From positions 186,001 to 250,000 of the forward strand of contig CAJNYU010001813.1 in the NCBI GenBank assembly GCA_905331475.1: a DNA stretch of 64,000 bases. The letters are read 5' to 3'. Below the pieces are notes generated by a model, which saw only the letters and a list, made by a program, of their open reading frames with translations, was not told the origin of the DNA and made no database searches. This stretch comes from Rotaria socialis. Its lineage: Eukaryota; Rotifera; Eurotatoria; Philodinida; Philodinidae. This document shows, one piece after another, positions 1-18,200 of this stretch. Position numbers and translations under genes: made by a program. Within the stretch, counting starts at the first letter, position 1. Each line of letters starts with the position of its first letter.

Positions 1-2640
1 CTGATGATACGGTCGGTTTATTATTTGTTGAAACTTTTTTAACGTCCGGTTTAATCGCTGTTGATGATGATATTTGATTAACTTTTTTCGGAATTGCTGA
101 TGATGATATTGCTGGTTTTTTTTGTTGCGTTGTAGCAATAGGTTTAGCTTTTGTTTTATTGTAAGCTGATGATGAAGAGTGATTCGATTCATTGTCGGAC
201 GAATCACTGTCAGATTCACTTTCAGATTCGGATGTACTCGATGAAAGAATATTGGCAGATTTCATTTTATTCGGCCCTTTTCGAACTGGAATTGCCGAAG
301 GTTTTGGTGCAGATTTTTTTGTAGGCGGTGGTACTGGTTTAGTATCAGTAGATGGTCGAGATTCATCACTTTTACGAGACTAGAAAAACAAAAGAAAATA
401 GTCAGAAATTGTTTTTTCGGATCAAATCAATACTCTTTGTTTAACAGCCGCAGGTGATGGTTTAGTTTTAGTGATTTTCTTTTGATTTTTTTCTTCTTCA
501 TGTTGTTGTTGTCGTACACGTATTAAACTTCGTCGTGAATCACTACCTAAACTTGTGCGACCACCGAAGTATGCACTTGGTGCATTCATTGAACCTAATT
601 TTTTCGATAAATCTTCATAAGCAAATAAATATCTAAGGAAGAAAGAAAGAACAATTGAAGATTGAAATAAAATATTTCACTTTCTATTTACTTTTTATAT
701 GCATGTTCAATTGATCGACCATTTTCCGATGATAGTTCATCGGGTAGACCCATCTTTATATGAACTTTACTCCATTGATCATTTTTTGTTACCTAATTAG
801 TTTTGTTTTATTTATAAAAATTTTGTTACATAAAAATATACAAACCTTATTGTAACCACCTAACATGCGAACGATTTTAAACAATCGATGAAGATCAAGA
901 TCATAATTTTGAACTTTTGGAATATTGTTTATTGGCGTACCTAAGAAGAAATTATATAGAAACAACTTGCTTCAGCCATATTATTTTATATGAATAGATT
1001 TTATCAATTAAGTGGTTCATGCGAATATCATATGTAGCCTGAAGTAATTTTCAATTTGCTCAGATAGATTATATCGGAAATTTATTTTAACCTGTTTACG
1101 TCTCGAAATAGCCAATTAATTTGAATCAGTTGTGCAATCAAAGATATCTCTATTAGCAAAATTCAATCTTGCGAAGAATTTAATTACTTTTTTTTTCTAT
1201 TATCTCAAATGGTTCACTTTACTTTGAAGTAACGCGCAAGAGCAGACACCTGGAACATTTTCTAGTCTCAGTAGATGAAAATTGCAATACAATCGGTCGT
1301 CCTATTAATGAGAAACTAGAAGATTTCTCAAGTGTTTTTGTTTTAAAAATTTTTTGTAAACTTTTAAAGTAAAACATCAATCCACTATGTGATTCTTTAT
1401 AATTACTTCTATTTTAAATAAATTGTACGAGGGAACAACAAAAATATCTTTTCAATTTACCTCTATCGTCCATAAAAGCAAATAATTGAGCTACAAATGA
1501 ATCTTTTTCTTCTGTTGTTTCTTCGTCAATTTCATCATCATCTTCTGATTCACTTGAACTCGAATCACTTTCACTGATACTTTCAGCATCACTTTGCGAA
1601 TTTTTATCATCGGATTTTTGTTGCTTCTTTTTTTTCTTATGCCATACAGCTGGTATATGATTGTATTTAATAAATTTTTCACAAGCTTGTGTTGCTTGTT
1701 TTGATGTTGAACGACACAATGCTTGAATATCAGAATTGTTATGATACGGATGCGCATCATCACGTGTATGAACAATATATTCTCTTCCATCAACAAAACT
1801 TCGTACCCACATATAATCGGCCAATGCTTTACGTTTAAGTATCAACGCTGGAAAAGCTTGTTGATCAGAATTTCCATGTCGTTTAACAGCTACAATCGAT
1901 GTTATATCATTTGCATTCGTATTTGTTGTATCATTCGACGTAACTAATGAGGGTGTCGATGCCGATGGTGCTTGTATGGTTGGTGGTGGTGATGTTGAAG
2001 TGGGAATTTCTTCTAGGATTTTTTGTTGTCCATATTGTGTTTGATATAAACGAATACCTTGTAAACATAGTGACGAACGTCTTAGAGATCTTTCGTCACC
2101 ATCATTAAATATAACTGTATAAATGCTATTATCAATAATTTGTTTGATAGTAGCTTGTTTTTCATCGGGATTTGTTGGATTAATAAAGGCAGCTAAACCG
2201 CTACGTGAATAATGATGATTAGAATTTGAATCATTTGATTGACGTCGATTCGATGATGCTAAACGTATTGTTACAGTATTACCAATACGTAATGGAACAG
2301 AATGAACTATTTGTTCTTCAGATATTGTTATTGTATCACCACTATCAACTAATGTGACTTTCAGTTTAACTTGTTTTTCAATTGTTTTTACTTGTGCTAA
2401 AAGAAAAAGAAACAACAAAGAAAGAAATTTGACTTGTTAGACAAGCATAAAAGATTTACCTGAACAGAATGCTCCTCGATATTTTGCACTCACTGAACAG
2501 CCAATAGGAAGGTATGCTAGCTCAGTTGATGAATTGTTCGAGGAGGATGTTGATGTTGAATTATTATCATTTTTAGTTGTCTCATCGGTTAGCATGGATG
2601 GAGACGGTGATAATGTTTGTCCGTCTCGTTCTCCCTGCAT
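1..2640 (-). CDS. ARID4: ARID4 (RBBP1)-like chromatin protein, 3' end beyond the window
   Basis: Proposed exons (- strand): 2640-2460, 2396-1461, 942-846, 792-692, 632-434, 379-<1. The joins keep phase and follow GT-AG. The first join gives an N-terminal block (IGCSVSAKYRGAFCSAQVKT, then a DDGDERSLRRSSLCLQG-type segment) that matches the Tudor-like start of vertebrate ARID4A/B. A PWWP-like stretch with the motif ADYMWVRSFVDGREY comes next, then an acidic Ser/Glu/Asp tract. The ARID helices follow (GTPINNIPKVQNYDLDLHRL, RMLGGYNK) and continue through the small exons to YLFAYEDLSKKLG. The last visible exon is a Ser/Lys-rich linker. The family binds AT-rich DNA and methylated histones and recruits Rb and Sin3-HDAC repressor complexes in the nucleus. 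The chromobarrel region would lie left of base 1 and is not seen. The 518-nt intron 943-1460 is long for this gene. Family assignment is firm; A versus B paralogy does not apply outside vertebrates. Confidence 0.88.
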
Positions 2641-3098
2641 TCAGAATAAAAAAATCTTCAAATAAATGAAAACTTGATAAGCGGATGTGCGAGGAAAAAT
2701 AATAATTAATAAACTATAATATAGCTTAGCTTATTGCCGTTAGATTAATGTAATTAATTGCTATTTGTAAGTTAATACATACGGTAGCAACAGATAGATT
2801 TCGATCGACCGAAAGAAAATGACGTGACACAAAAGAAAAGAAAAAACAATATAACCACCACTAGATGGAGAAAATAAAACAAAAATATAGAATAGAACGA
2901 TAAATTCGATCGACTATTAGATAGGAATCAAGCAATCAACTATTGCATATAAGCACATACTCTAGATGGCAGACATTGACATGCAACAAGAATTAGTAGA
3001 CGGTTGGAAATTTTTGATTGCTATGATCAATGAATTTTTTTGAAGTGTTGTCAAGTGAAATAAATAAATAATTTTTTTTTCATCTAAAAACAAAATAC
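2641..3098. promoter_or_regulatory. Divergent intergenic region between ARID4-like and the 3099 gene
   Basis: This 458-bp AT-rich gap separates two genes transcribed away from each other, so it probably carries both promoters. I see no clear TATA box, tandem repeat or coding segment in it. The role rests on gene orientation only. Confidence 0.3.
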
Positions 3099-4200
3099 AT
3101 GAAAAATTCGTTTTCAATTGATACAATAATCGATATAAATAATAATCAGCAACATTCATCGTCTGTATCGAAACGTAGTTCAATAGTGTCCACAGAAACA
3201 AATCGTCATATAAAATTCAATGATGATTATGATGAAAAACAAGGAAAAAGACAAACTTTAACACATATCGATTTTATTCATGCATCTGAAAATGAAATTC
3301 TCCAACGATATTTATTCTATTTTGACCAATATTTACCGAAATATATCAATGAATATTTCACTAATGAAATCGATATTGAAAACTATCAATTAAGTAATTC
3401 ACGTATGCATCATAAAGATGATGTTGAATTATATCATTTAAAACGAATACAAATGATATTTGAAAGTATTGAAACGGCTGAAAAGTTTCCTACGGATAGA
3501 GATATTATTATTAGTATTGATGCTTTTCATATTTATATTGAGAATTTACTTAAAAAACAATTTTTTATTAACGATTGTAAAACTGAACAGCAATCGAATA
3601 AAAATGAAGTAATTAACGAAAAACTTTTACAGAAAGAATTTTAACTCGAATAAGGTTCTTGTTCTGCATTGATGAGGCATCTTTATTAATTTTTAGTTTT
3701 CATCAATGATTGATATCAATTATAGTGATCTATTTACAATGATTTTAATTTCATTCAATCACGTATGCCATTCTACGTTGAATAGAATTAAACCATCAAA
3801 AATGGCTGAAATATTAATCATTCTTTTTCACGATATTTTTTCCAATATGAAAGATAATTCATCGAAAAAAACTTTAGCATTGTTAATTGAAAATTATCAT
3901 CGTATTTCTGATTCAACCCCAAAACATAAACCTATTTCATCCTTATCAACAATAGAAAATTTAACAAATGATTTCAGAGATGAAACTTTATTTTCGCTAG
4001 ATAATTTTCTGAAATCTATTGAAAAATCAACAATAAAATGTTCACATAATATTGAATTATTTAATTGTAATTACATTCCCGATGAAACCAAAAATTTACT
4101 TTTAAAAATATTCTCTACATCAAATTATGAAAAATATTCGTTTGAAAATCATGATGATTGTATACAAGTATTTCTTAATATTTTACAAAAGCAGTTTTAA
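3099..4200 (+). CDS. Unrecognised two-exon protein, about 337 aa
   Basis: Exon 1 is 3099-3608 and exon 2 is 3697-4200. The proposed 88-nt intron has a GTAATT donor and a TTTTTAG acceptor, and joins codon 170 in phase 0 to Phe-Ser-Ser-Met. The N-terminal 45 residues are Ser/Asn/Lys-rich and look disordered. The rest is helical-looking and rich in Ile, Leu, Phe and Asn, with no signal peptide and no convincing membrane segment. Exon 2 contains NRIKPSKMAEILIILFHDIF, which faintly recalls the last helices of a RhoGAP fold, but no arginine-finger motif is present, so I do not assign it. Without the intron, the first reading frame stops at 3642-3644 and the second starts in another frame. The alternatives are two small genes or a missing upstream exon. 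Confidence 0.5.
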
Positions 4201-5652
4201 TTATTCATCATTATTAATGGAAAAAAAATAGAAGATAAAACTGCATGTACGAATTCGTCAATCGATAGAAAAAAAAACTTTATGAAACAGTTAGCTATTT
4301 CTTTTTTAAATGTTTCGATACGATCAATAAACGAACTTTGAGTTTTGTTTCAATGAAGCAAGTTAGCATCATATTCTAATTTAGCAATGACTGTTATTGA
4401 ATGAATCTGCATCTACGTTGATTTATTGATCGTGCAATATCTATGTCAAATAATTGACATGCATTCTTTTTTCGAACTTATGGCAATGGAAACTCTACTG
4501 CAAACGTAATGTACGAGTATCTTGTAGTTGATATTATAACTGCCTCATGGAAATCAGCTTATTCAGACTATAGAATCATTTGCTGGTTGTCTTTATCGTA
4601 GAATCAATCGGTACGTATTCAATGAAGATAGAATGAAAAAGTATCTTGAGGATTTAGCTGTGGAAAAAGAAAAAATCCACACCCACTTCCTCAATCGAGT
4701 GAGATTGTTAAAGCGGAACGACAAACTATTGTTTATGTGGTAATATACGAACATTTTTCTCAAAGAAATAAATACGCTGGATCAAGTAATTCTTTTTTGA
4801 TTAGTTCTTAACCGATTGAAAGACGATAAACATTAGTTTTTCAACATTTATCATTGTATGATTCTGTTCCTATGGAAATTTCTATCTGCTGATATTTATT
4901 GTTATTCTTGATATAAATCTTGGCTTTAATCTCGATACAATAAATCAAAGTGAACACTTTAACCAGAGTCATTTATTTTATGAGACAACAATTGTGGATA
5001 CGTACTCGACAATCTGATCTTTCTAACCATATGAAGTTGATGATCTATGTTTTTAAAAGTAGTTGTGATTTACGTTTTTTCCTGCTTTCTCGATTGAATT
5101 CGGCGTACACAAGGTTATAATATTCTTGTTACTGTATTCAATTTGACCAATGAAATTGATAGTCGATACAAACGAGTCATTATGTTTTATTTGAATGGTG
5201 TTCGATATGAAGATGGATGATACTGAATGTCAATGAATAAGATAAAATAAACAGTCATTTCGTTCAATTTCTAATCGTGCTGGTTTCAGTACGAGTAACT
5301 ACATCTACATGAGTACTTTTAAGTTATTTTTCCTTGTGGAAACTCTTGAGTGCGTTTGCCTTAGTTGTCTGGAGACAAATGCATTCGCCGAATCTTCAAT
5401 AGTCTACCTCGCTTGAAACAGTCCCACTTGATTATCATCACTCGTTTTCTCAAAAGCAACAGCTAGAGAAAGAAAAAATCTCTCGAAAAGCATTTTCGTT
5501 TATTTTATGCAGAGAAAAATAAAATAAAATAATATTAATATTTGTATGTTTTGCTTCTATTGTGTTCCTTATTAAGATTTTAATTGTTCAAAAAATATTT
5601 AAGAAAAAGAGCAGCTTCAATGAGAATAAGAAATTTTACTTTGTATTAACCT
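4201..5652. other. Intergenic, no supportable gene
   Basis: AT-rich sequence with frequent stops in all frames. One 60-odd-codon open stretch on + (about 4549-4740) lacks an ATG and splice context and matches nothing I know. No tRNA-like or rRNA-like sequence is visible. Confidence 0.4.
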
Positions 5653-5908
5653 CAAGGGGGAAACGGCGGATTTTTGGACTTGAAGTTACTTTGAGCTACT
5701 TTAAGCTACTTGAAGTTACTTTCAGCTACCTGAAGTAGCTTACTTTGAAGCACTTTTCAACTTTAAATTTACCTGAAGTTACTTTCAGCTACTTCAAGCT
5801 ACTTCTTCCTACTTTGGGCTACTTGGTGGTACTTTGAGCTACTTTAAGTAGTCTACTTTGACGTACTTTGCCGTACTTTTCTACTTCAAGTCCGCCGTTT
5901 CCCCCTTG
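5653..5908. mobile_element. Non-autonomous hAT-type MITE, 256 bp, with 8-bp target-site duplication
   Basis: The element begins CAAGGGGGAAACGGCGGA and ends with the exact reverse complement of those 18 bases. The direct repeat ATTAACCT flanks it at 5645-5652 and 5909-5916. An 8-bp duplication and a 5' end fitting YARNG (CAAGG) are hallmarks of hAT transposons. Inside the TIRs both ends continue with GGACTTGAAG, offset by 8 extra bases (TTTTTGGA) at the left end. The interior is a degenerate tandem array of a unit of about 10 bp (TACTTTGAGC and variants) with no reading frame, so it must have moved with a transposase supplied from elsewhere. Perfect TIRs and an intact duplication suggest a fairly recent insertion. 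GC content is clearly above the flanks. I see no second copy in this window. Confidence 0.9.
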
Positions 5909-5916
5909 ATTAACCT

Positions 5917-7043
5917 TCAAAATTATTGAATTGAGCTTAAATGTGGCAGACAGTATTATAAGGACTTTCAATATAGAAAATCATGCTCAGTACAATTGCA
6001 AAGGAATTTAAGCCGTCAATGAATTCTCAAAATTCAAAGCTTGTTTTTAAATGATAAGCCCGAGTTTTCAGCGTATAAAACTGTATCATAGCAGTATTTC
6101 TTTCAATGGTCCAGAACGGTACAATAGATTATTTTCACAAAATTGTAACGCGTTCGAGCTCTCAAAATTTTCCAAGACCTATAACTGTATTTTTGCATTT
6201 CTTTTCTTAAAGAGACATAGCTAGAAACATGATTCCGCAATTTCAAAAACTATCTCATTTTGCTGAGGACATAGTACTACTTGCACATGTACCTTTGTCA
6301 ACACAAACTTTCATTGTCTACTTTGAATTTACATTTTATGAAAACACTGTGAATTTTAATACTCCCGTAATTTGATTGAAAATAGCGCTCAACATTTGCA
6401 AATCATTCATGCGATTTTTTATGCATTGTCTCATCTTATTAGTCAGCTGCTCATCATTTCATATTGTAAAATAAAATAAAGAATCAGGCATTAGCACTCG
6501 CCATATTGATATTTAGACTCTAGTTTATGTTTGCGTATGATCTGTTTTCCAAAGAGCTATCATCATGCAATTTTTTACAAAGACATCGATGAAATGAGAC
6601 TTAACGATGTCCTCAAGATTGTCAGGGATAATATACCGCCAGCTAAGATGTTTTTTTTTAATAGTACCAAGCGTTTCACTACTACACATAATAGAGTAAT
6701 AATTTCTTCTGACAAGAAACAGATACTATGGCTCAACAATTTTATTATAGCAGTTGAAAAATTATCAAGGACTACTCTTGTATTAATCTACTTCAAAACA
6801 TTTGATAGAGCCGTATGTTTTATATTCAACAAGAATAAATTAAAGAACAAAAACATTGTAGGTAAAATTTATACGCGCGCACGATAATTCCTAACAGATC
6901 GAAGTTTTTTTTTTCAAAATGAAATCGATCATATTTGTTTTATTGATTTCCGATTGAATTTTCATTTTGATATCCAACGTAAACGATTTCATACTATGTT
7001 CTATTATTAACATTCATCAACAACAGCGTTTAAAAAAAAGAGA
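5917..7043. other. Intergenic with one weak open frame (6537-6887, +)
   Basis: A 116-codon frame from the ATG at 6537 would give a basic Ile/Phe/Lys-rich protein ending KIYTRAR. It has no recognised domain, signal peptide or visible splice partner. Frames this long can arise by chance in AT-rich DNA, so I do not call it as a gene. The rest of the gap holds nothing I recognise. Confidence 0.3.
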
Positions 7044-9047
7044 ATGGCCCTTCATACACCCGCTTTTCATCGTGCAACACTAACTACTATACCACTGGAA
7101 CTAACATCTTCTAAAAGTCGCCAATCAATTAAACATATAGGTAGCGTTCGCTGTAAAATGAGTCGAATATTCAAAAAAATGCTCAATAGCGACACTGCAA
7201 TTAGAAGTGAAATCAAAGAACCTCTTCAACTACCTAAACCAAACATTCGTTTATCGGAAACAACAGCAGATAATAATGATACGAATACGTCAACACTCGT
7301 TGAAAATCCTGAAAATGATAAGAGTAGCAATAATCTCGAGCCGTTCGAACGATTGCCATTTACTGAACCTTGCTTTTCACTGTCATCAAATGATGAAAAC
7401 GTTCCTGTTGAATTATCTACTTACCATAAACATTGTATTCATCAAGAGAAACACATGGATAAAAATCAATATCATCATGAAGCATTATCAGCAAAACAAA
7501 CAACATGTTCACAGTTAAATTCATCAAAATCAGTACCTATCAAAGAAAAGTGTCCTGATTTAGTTAATTATCGCTTGCAAAATGCAGTAAGAAATGTTGA
7601 AAAGAAAAGATCAATTCACAAGATATTTCTATTCCTCATTGTTTCACGAATACTCATCATTCGATAATTCATTATAATGTTTTCTAGAACTTGATTCTAA
7701 AAAATGCACTCGTTCATCTTTAAATAATATAGAGAGTTATTAACCGTTTGAGATCAAGTATGTTGGGCGAAGAAGTGCTTTGCGATCAGACTAGCAAAAA
7801 TTCAAAATAGTTTATTCTCATGAGTCATCGAAATCAAGTTATGATCAATCACATCTATATGCTGAAAACGACACAGTCTTCAGGGCATTGATAGATCTAA
7901 GGATTTATAGAATATATTGAAAAATTCAACTGAAAATTTTAGGATACTCTAGCGTTCACATGTCTGATTCGTGATGGCACTTTCAAGTTGAAATCTAAAT
8001 GATTTAAGAATTTGTTAGTATCTGTCGAAAACTGGAGCATAATTAAAGATTTCTCATAGTCACACCAAGAACTTCTTGTACGCGCTCGTGTGATGAGCTG
8101 AGTTAATGGGTAGACAAATTTGAGAGTGACAGAGATCGATGTGTCTCTTTAATTGGAAAAGACACTGAACGTGACACAGATGTTCAAATATTGAACTGAG
8201 ACTTGTGAGTTCAAAGTTTCTTGATATACTCAAACTTCTGTCAGGTTAAGGATGTGCTCTTAGTCGGACAAGCGTTTTTAAACTAGTGTAGCAAAGATTT
8301 CCTAACATGAAATAAATGAATAGAGCCCTGTATCTGTTAATGTTAAATGTAGTTTAAATGATGTTCGCATAATAGAACTACTTTAGAGAATAGTAAAAGA
8401 GTATTCACTTCGAAAGTAAATATTTCAAATTATTTTTATTATCAGTTTTATTTGTATTTTAGAATAAACCAATAGATCAAATCACAGTTAATAATAAAAG
8501 AAACAATTCTACAGCAGCATTGCCTGTATCGAGCTCCGTTGAGAACCGTATTGGATTGCAATATGCTTCTCGAAAAAATACCATTACAAATAGTCAAAGT
8601 CTTCGCTCTTTCTATGCACCACAATATCTTCGACGTTTACGTAGTAAACCGAAAATACGTCAAATTCTCAATGAAACTAAAACATTATCACTGACATCAA
8701 AAAATCAATCTTCTCCATTATCGTCAGTGTCATCTTCAATTGCTCATCGCATTGAATTGCTTAAACAAGCGATGCATAATAATCAATTGGAATTTCATCA
8801 ATCAAAATTAGACAAAATATCTCCTATTGACTTATCTTCTCATCCATTAATGCATAAACTCAATAAAGAAACTCAAACAAATGCAAATGATAAACATTTA
8901 AATTCACCAGAATGTCATCATATTCATCATCATCATATTCATTCGTCATCACTGTTACCTATTGAATGGCGAACACATTTTTCTATCATAGGAACACTAT
9001 CCATCATTTTTCTTCTTCTTATCGAACTAATAACAGTAATATTTTGA
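7044..9047 (+). CDS. Unrecognised, possibly tail-anchored membrane protein (two exons)
   Basis: Exon 1 is 7044-7586 and exon 2 is 8463-9047. The donor GCA|GTAAGA follows codon 181 in phase 0, and the acceptor TATTTTAG precedes AATAAACCA in phase 0, so an 876-nt intron is removed. The product is about 375 aa: a basic N-terminus, a long Ser/Thr/Asn-rich region that looks disordered, a His cluster (HHIHHHHIHSSS), then WRTHFSIIGTLSIIFLLLIE and a last few hydrophobic residues. That C-terminal segment of about 20 residues fits a tail anchor, which would place most of the protein in the cytosol facing an organelle. Exon 2 has no in-frame ATG near its start, which favours splicing over a separate gene. 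No known family is recognised. It may be lineage-specific. Confidence 0.5.
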
Positions 9048-9270
9048 AAATAGTTCCTTATAATTTTATTTCCTCATCTGTTTACATATATATGTTTTTA
9101 TTGAATGGCAAGCACATACCATCTCTATGAAATAATAACAAAAAAAAATAGAATGAACGATAAAACAAACATCGTAAGTTTTCTTCGCTGTTTTCTTTAT
9201 GAGAGAAATGAAAACCACCGGGGCTCATTATTATCCAGATTAAAATTAAAATTAAGGCTCATGTCTATTC

Positions 9271-14053
<4,783 letters not shown>

Positions 14054-15271
14054 AATTGACTAAATTCTAGAGAAACAATCATTTTAGTGAGCCATGGATA
14101 ACTTTTCTTTATTATATACTAGTTATCAAGTGTTCTAGAAATGAATCTTCGCAACATCAACAGAAAATAATCGATTACGTGAGCAGTGTTTATCGTTCGT
14201 TCTTCAATTCCTTTTTTCTCGTCTGCCCCCGCTTTCTCGTATTCTTCATCGTTCTATTTATTTTTCCTTTTCTACATGGCCTTCTTCAACTGATTACAAC
14301 ACAGTAACTCTATGTGCATCGGATGCACTGATGTAACTCGATTTTGTTATGGGCTCAAGTATCATGATGACCTAGTTGATACTGTTGCATGAACAACATA
14401 TAAAAAAAACTTAAGAAAAAAATTTTTAAAAAAATTAAAAAAAAAAATTTTCTTTTTAACTTGTCACTAATTGAAAGACAGAAATTTTACTCTACTTTCG
14501 CGTGTGTTTTAGTACATTTTTGCTTTCGCCAACATAGATTATGTCACCAGCAAGGTTACATTTTGTTTCTCCGTGCTCTCATTGGATATTGTGTTTTCAT
14601 TAGAAAATAAGTAGTTTCTTATGTAAGCGATAGATGAATGGAAGAACAGTACGAAATAGAGAGACAATGTCCTCGATGCTTCGAGTTACAAAGTCTTACC
14701 AATGTAAATATAAATGGGGTAAAATGATGTGTTATATAAGAGGTCGTGCAATGCGCCCCTTCTCTCCTATTTTTATCGATGCATTTGGAAAGAATGAAAA
14801 GAACCAGACACAATAAAAAATGATTGGCAAAACTTTTTACTGGTTGTTTTGTCGAAGGCTTTTTCTAGTCAAATTCTACAGAAAATGTTTTTTTCGATTG
14901 TACACACCTCTTTTTGTGACTGGAAGAACTAAAATTGTTGATCAATAACGTTGCTATGTACATTGAAAATTTTGATAAGTACTACAATTTAAAAATTCAT
15001 TTTTATCTAAAAGAAGTATCATCTTTATTTTTCTGTTAACTTCTATCAAAATGTTTTCGAGGAACATTTCTTTTTTTGTGATTAAATGAGTGCGACAGAA
15101 AAAAAGAAGATTTTTCGATATTGACACGAACCAAAAAAAAGACAGATTGCGAAACCAGACAGTAATATAACAACGGCAAAAGTTTGAAAGATATACAAAA
15201 GAAAAACAAGCAAAAAAGGATATTGTTCGTTTTATTAACATAGCACCGTATATTGAGAGACAAAAGCAAAG
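14054..15271. other. Intergenic between LONRF and ARAP-like genes
   Basis: Upstream of LONRF and downstream of the ARAP-like gene, both on the minus strand. It contains homopolymer A/T runs at about 14400-14460 and short chance frames. The LONRF promoter must lie here, but no specific element is visible. Confidence 0.3.
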
Positions 15272-18200
15272 TTATTTTCGCAATTGCTTGCCTAAACTAG
15301 ACGCAACAAAACTTGATTTCGTAATTAATTTTGTTTTTATTTGTTCGGATTTTTTTCTCGTTGATAACAATGATGCCGATGGTGTATGATAATTTTGTAA
15401 TGGTAAATAGTTAACACCATCAGGTATCGTATGTGATGCTTGTCTTGCCCATTGATCGTGTCCATTTATTCGTACTAATTCCAAATACCAAGCAAACATC
15501 TGATGGCGACCATTGAAACGAAATGCAGTACCAAATGTTGTTTCATTTATTAAATCAACATTTAATATCGTTAATGTACGATATTCATTCATATCAAACG
15601 GATTTACAATACGACGATCAGCACCAATATAAACATATAAATCTTGAATAAACCACGAGTATATTAATGATTGCTGATCGGATAGTATTGTATTTGAATT
15701 TAATATTGCCTCCTTTCGATAGGTATTATTTTGCGTAGACGAAGAATTTGTGAAACGAGATTTCCATTTCATGGATTTTTCACTTGATATTCGATGAATC
15801 AGAAGCTAAATAGAAAACAAATTGAGATATTCGATCTTTTTATTTTTTTCAAAAACAAAAAACAGTAGTTTTTACATTTGTTTTTTCATATATCCATAAA
15901 CAAGGTATCCAACGTTTGCTAACTAAATCAAAATATTCACATTCAATAGATGTTAGATCATGTTGAGGTTGCTGCTGTAGACGTTCTTTTTCAAATTGCA
16001 CATAATTAAGTTTAACGACAAATGTTGCTTGTCGATTCAATTCCTGTGGTAAATAAGTTCGATAACGATTTAAAACACTAGATATATTTTCTGATGAATA
16101 CATTGGTCGTTCAAGATTTTGATCTATAATAACTTCAAACAACGCCCAAAAGAAACAGTCATGTTTATTAATTTGTTTTAATAATTTATCAATAACATGA
16201 TTAGCTGTTGTTTCTTGCTCGAGAATATTTATTGCATAGCCATTTAATTCATCAGCACGTGATTCAAAATAGACTGAAACCATGGTACCATCTAATTTAC
16301 GTGGTTGACATTGATTATTTCGTAGTGATATTAATGCTTCAACACACTTTTTTTCATGATCAATTTCATCATTGGTTACATCAAATAGTTCACGATAGTA
16401 TTGACAAAGATTATTCATTATTTCAAGGTCCGCTTGGATGGATGGTGTTACACGAGCATACGATGATGATAGTGGAAAATGTGACGGCGGCGATACTGAA
16501 ATCATCGAAGCACGAGAAGCTAAAAAAGCAAGTTTTTAATAGTCATATTATTTCATGGAATTCATCGAGTACAATTTTATTTCCTATTAAATCTTCTCGG
16601 GCATTTCCATCGTTGAGTCATTTGTATATATGACAGCAACTAAAATATTTCATGTGATTGTAAAATTCATTATTCTTATCTTTCACAAAACCATAGACAT
16701 GGCACACGTTCATTACGAATTAATTATTAGGTTTCAAGTTAATTGCTATTCCCTATCGAAAAGAAAACATGACAACGCTGTTTTTTATCCGTTTTTTCAT
16801 CACTTGAACTGATGGAGTATAAGATACCAGAACATGTTTAAGTGAATATATGTTGTAAAGTCTCTGTTTGGATCACATAAAATATTCTGCTAAACAATTG
16901 ACTATCAATCAGTCTATAGGCAAGATCTGACAGGTTTTGAAAGCAAAGAAATTGGAGAGCGAATATACGATATAATAGAACAATTGAAGCAAGCTAATAC
17001 AAAATAAAATCATTTTTCGGATTTATTTATCTCAGTAAATGATAGGCAGATATTAGAATGATTAAGCTAGAGAAAGTGATTGCATACAAGAATACTGATG
17101 AAACTGATATAGACTGTTTTTACTTCAAAAGAATGGTTTTTGGTTTCAAACCAGCAACCTCATCGGTAGAAAATCGATGAAACACTATCCGATAGCACTT
17201 TCAGTTTATTATTTATACTACAGCTTTGAAACTATTTATTACTAAAGAGAATGTCATTATAAAAATATAATCGCCTTTTTACGAGATAGAACTTCTGTTT
17301 CTACTTCTAAAAATCGGCCACGAGCTAATCAAATTTATTGTTGAATCTTCATTCAGATTTTCCCTGTCATCTGTCATCAACAATATTGTGCCACTTAACA
17401 TATGTTTCTATAGTTACGTCTGAAAAAATCCAATCAACAACTTCCTAAACATATGTCATATAAAAAAAAGTCATTTGTGATTCAACTAAATTTAAATAAA
17501 AGTCTTAATGAGAAGTCAAAAAAATGTCTAAAGCTCTTCCTCTTCATGCACCTTCGACATCCAAATATAGCTATTTTTAAGAAATTTTTCACATGGATAA
17601 TTCTAATGAATCTTTGAGCGACATATTTTATCTTCAAGTTAAACTCAATTTTTGTGATATTTCTGTGGTAAACGAATAGTTTTTTGGTAATTGAATATCT
17701 TGACAAAAGAAGATTTGTAAGTTTACTACACCTATTTATGCGTTTTTTTAATACAAAAATAATGAATTTTAACAAATTTGAGGAATATTTATAAGGATTC
17801 CTTCATCTTCTATTTTGTGTTCTCTCTGTTCAGTACTTTATGCAATGATATATAAGACACATATCAAAGACTTATACAGACAAAATAGATGGTTTTCATA
17901 CTACCTTTAAAATGGTACGGTCAATCATGAAAGTAGAAAACTACTAAACATTCTAATTTACAAATAAGTTTTAATTCTTACACTGAAGGGATTGATTTCG
18001 TTTAAGTTTTGCTGGTGTAGACGTATTCATTAGAAGACCAATCGAGTCTTGTGTTTCATCATTAAATAACGAAATATTATCTTCTTGCTTTTTTGAATAT
18101 TTCATATCGATATCATCTAAGGACATCCCGCGACGTTCCCGTGTCTCCCCAGCGTTGGTATTGACGAGAGGCGGTGGTGGCGGCGGTGGAGGTGCAAGCG

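Noticed and set aside
4549-4740. About 63 open codons on + with a charged, helical-looking composition
   Set aside because: No ATG, no splice sites in context and no recognised similarity; chance is likely.
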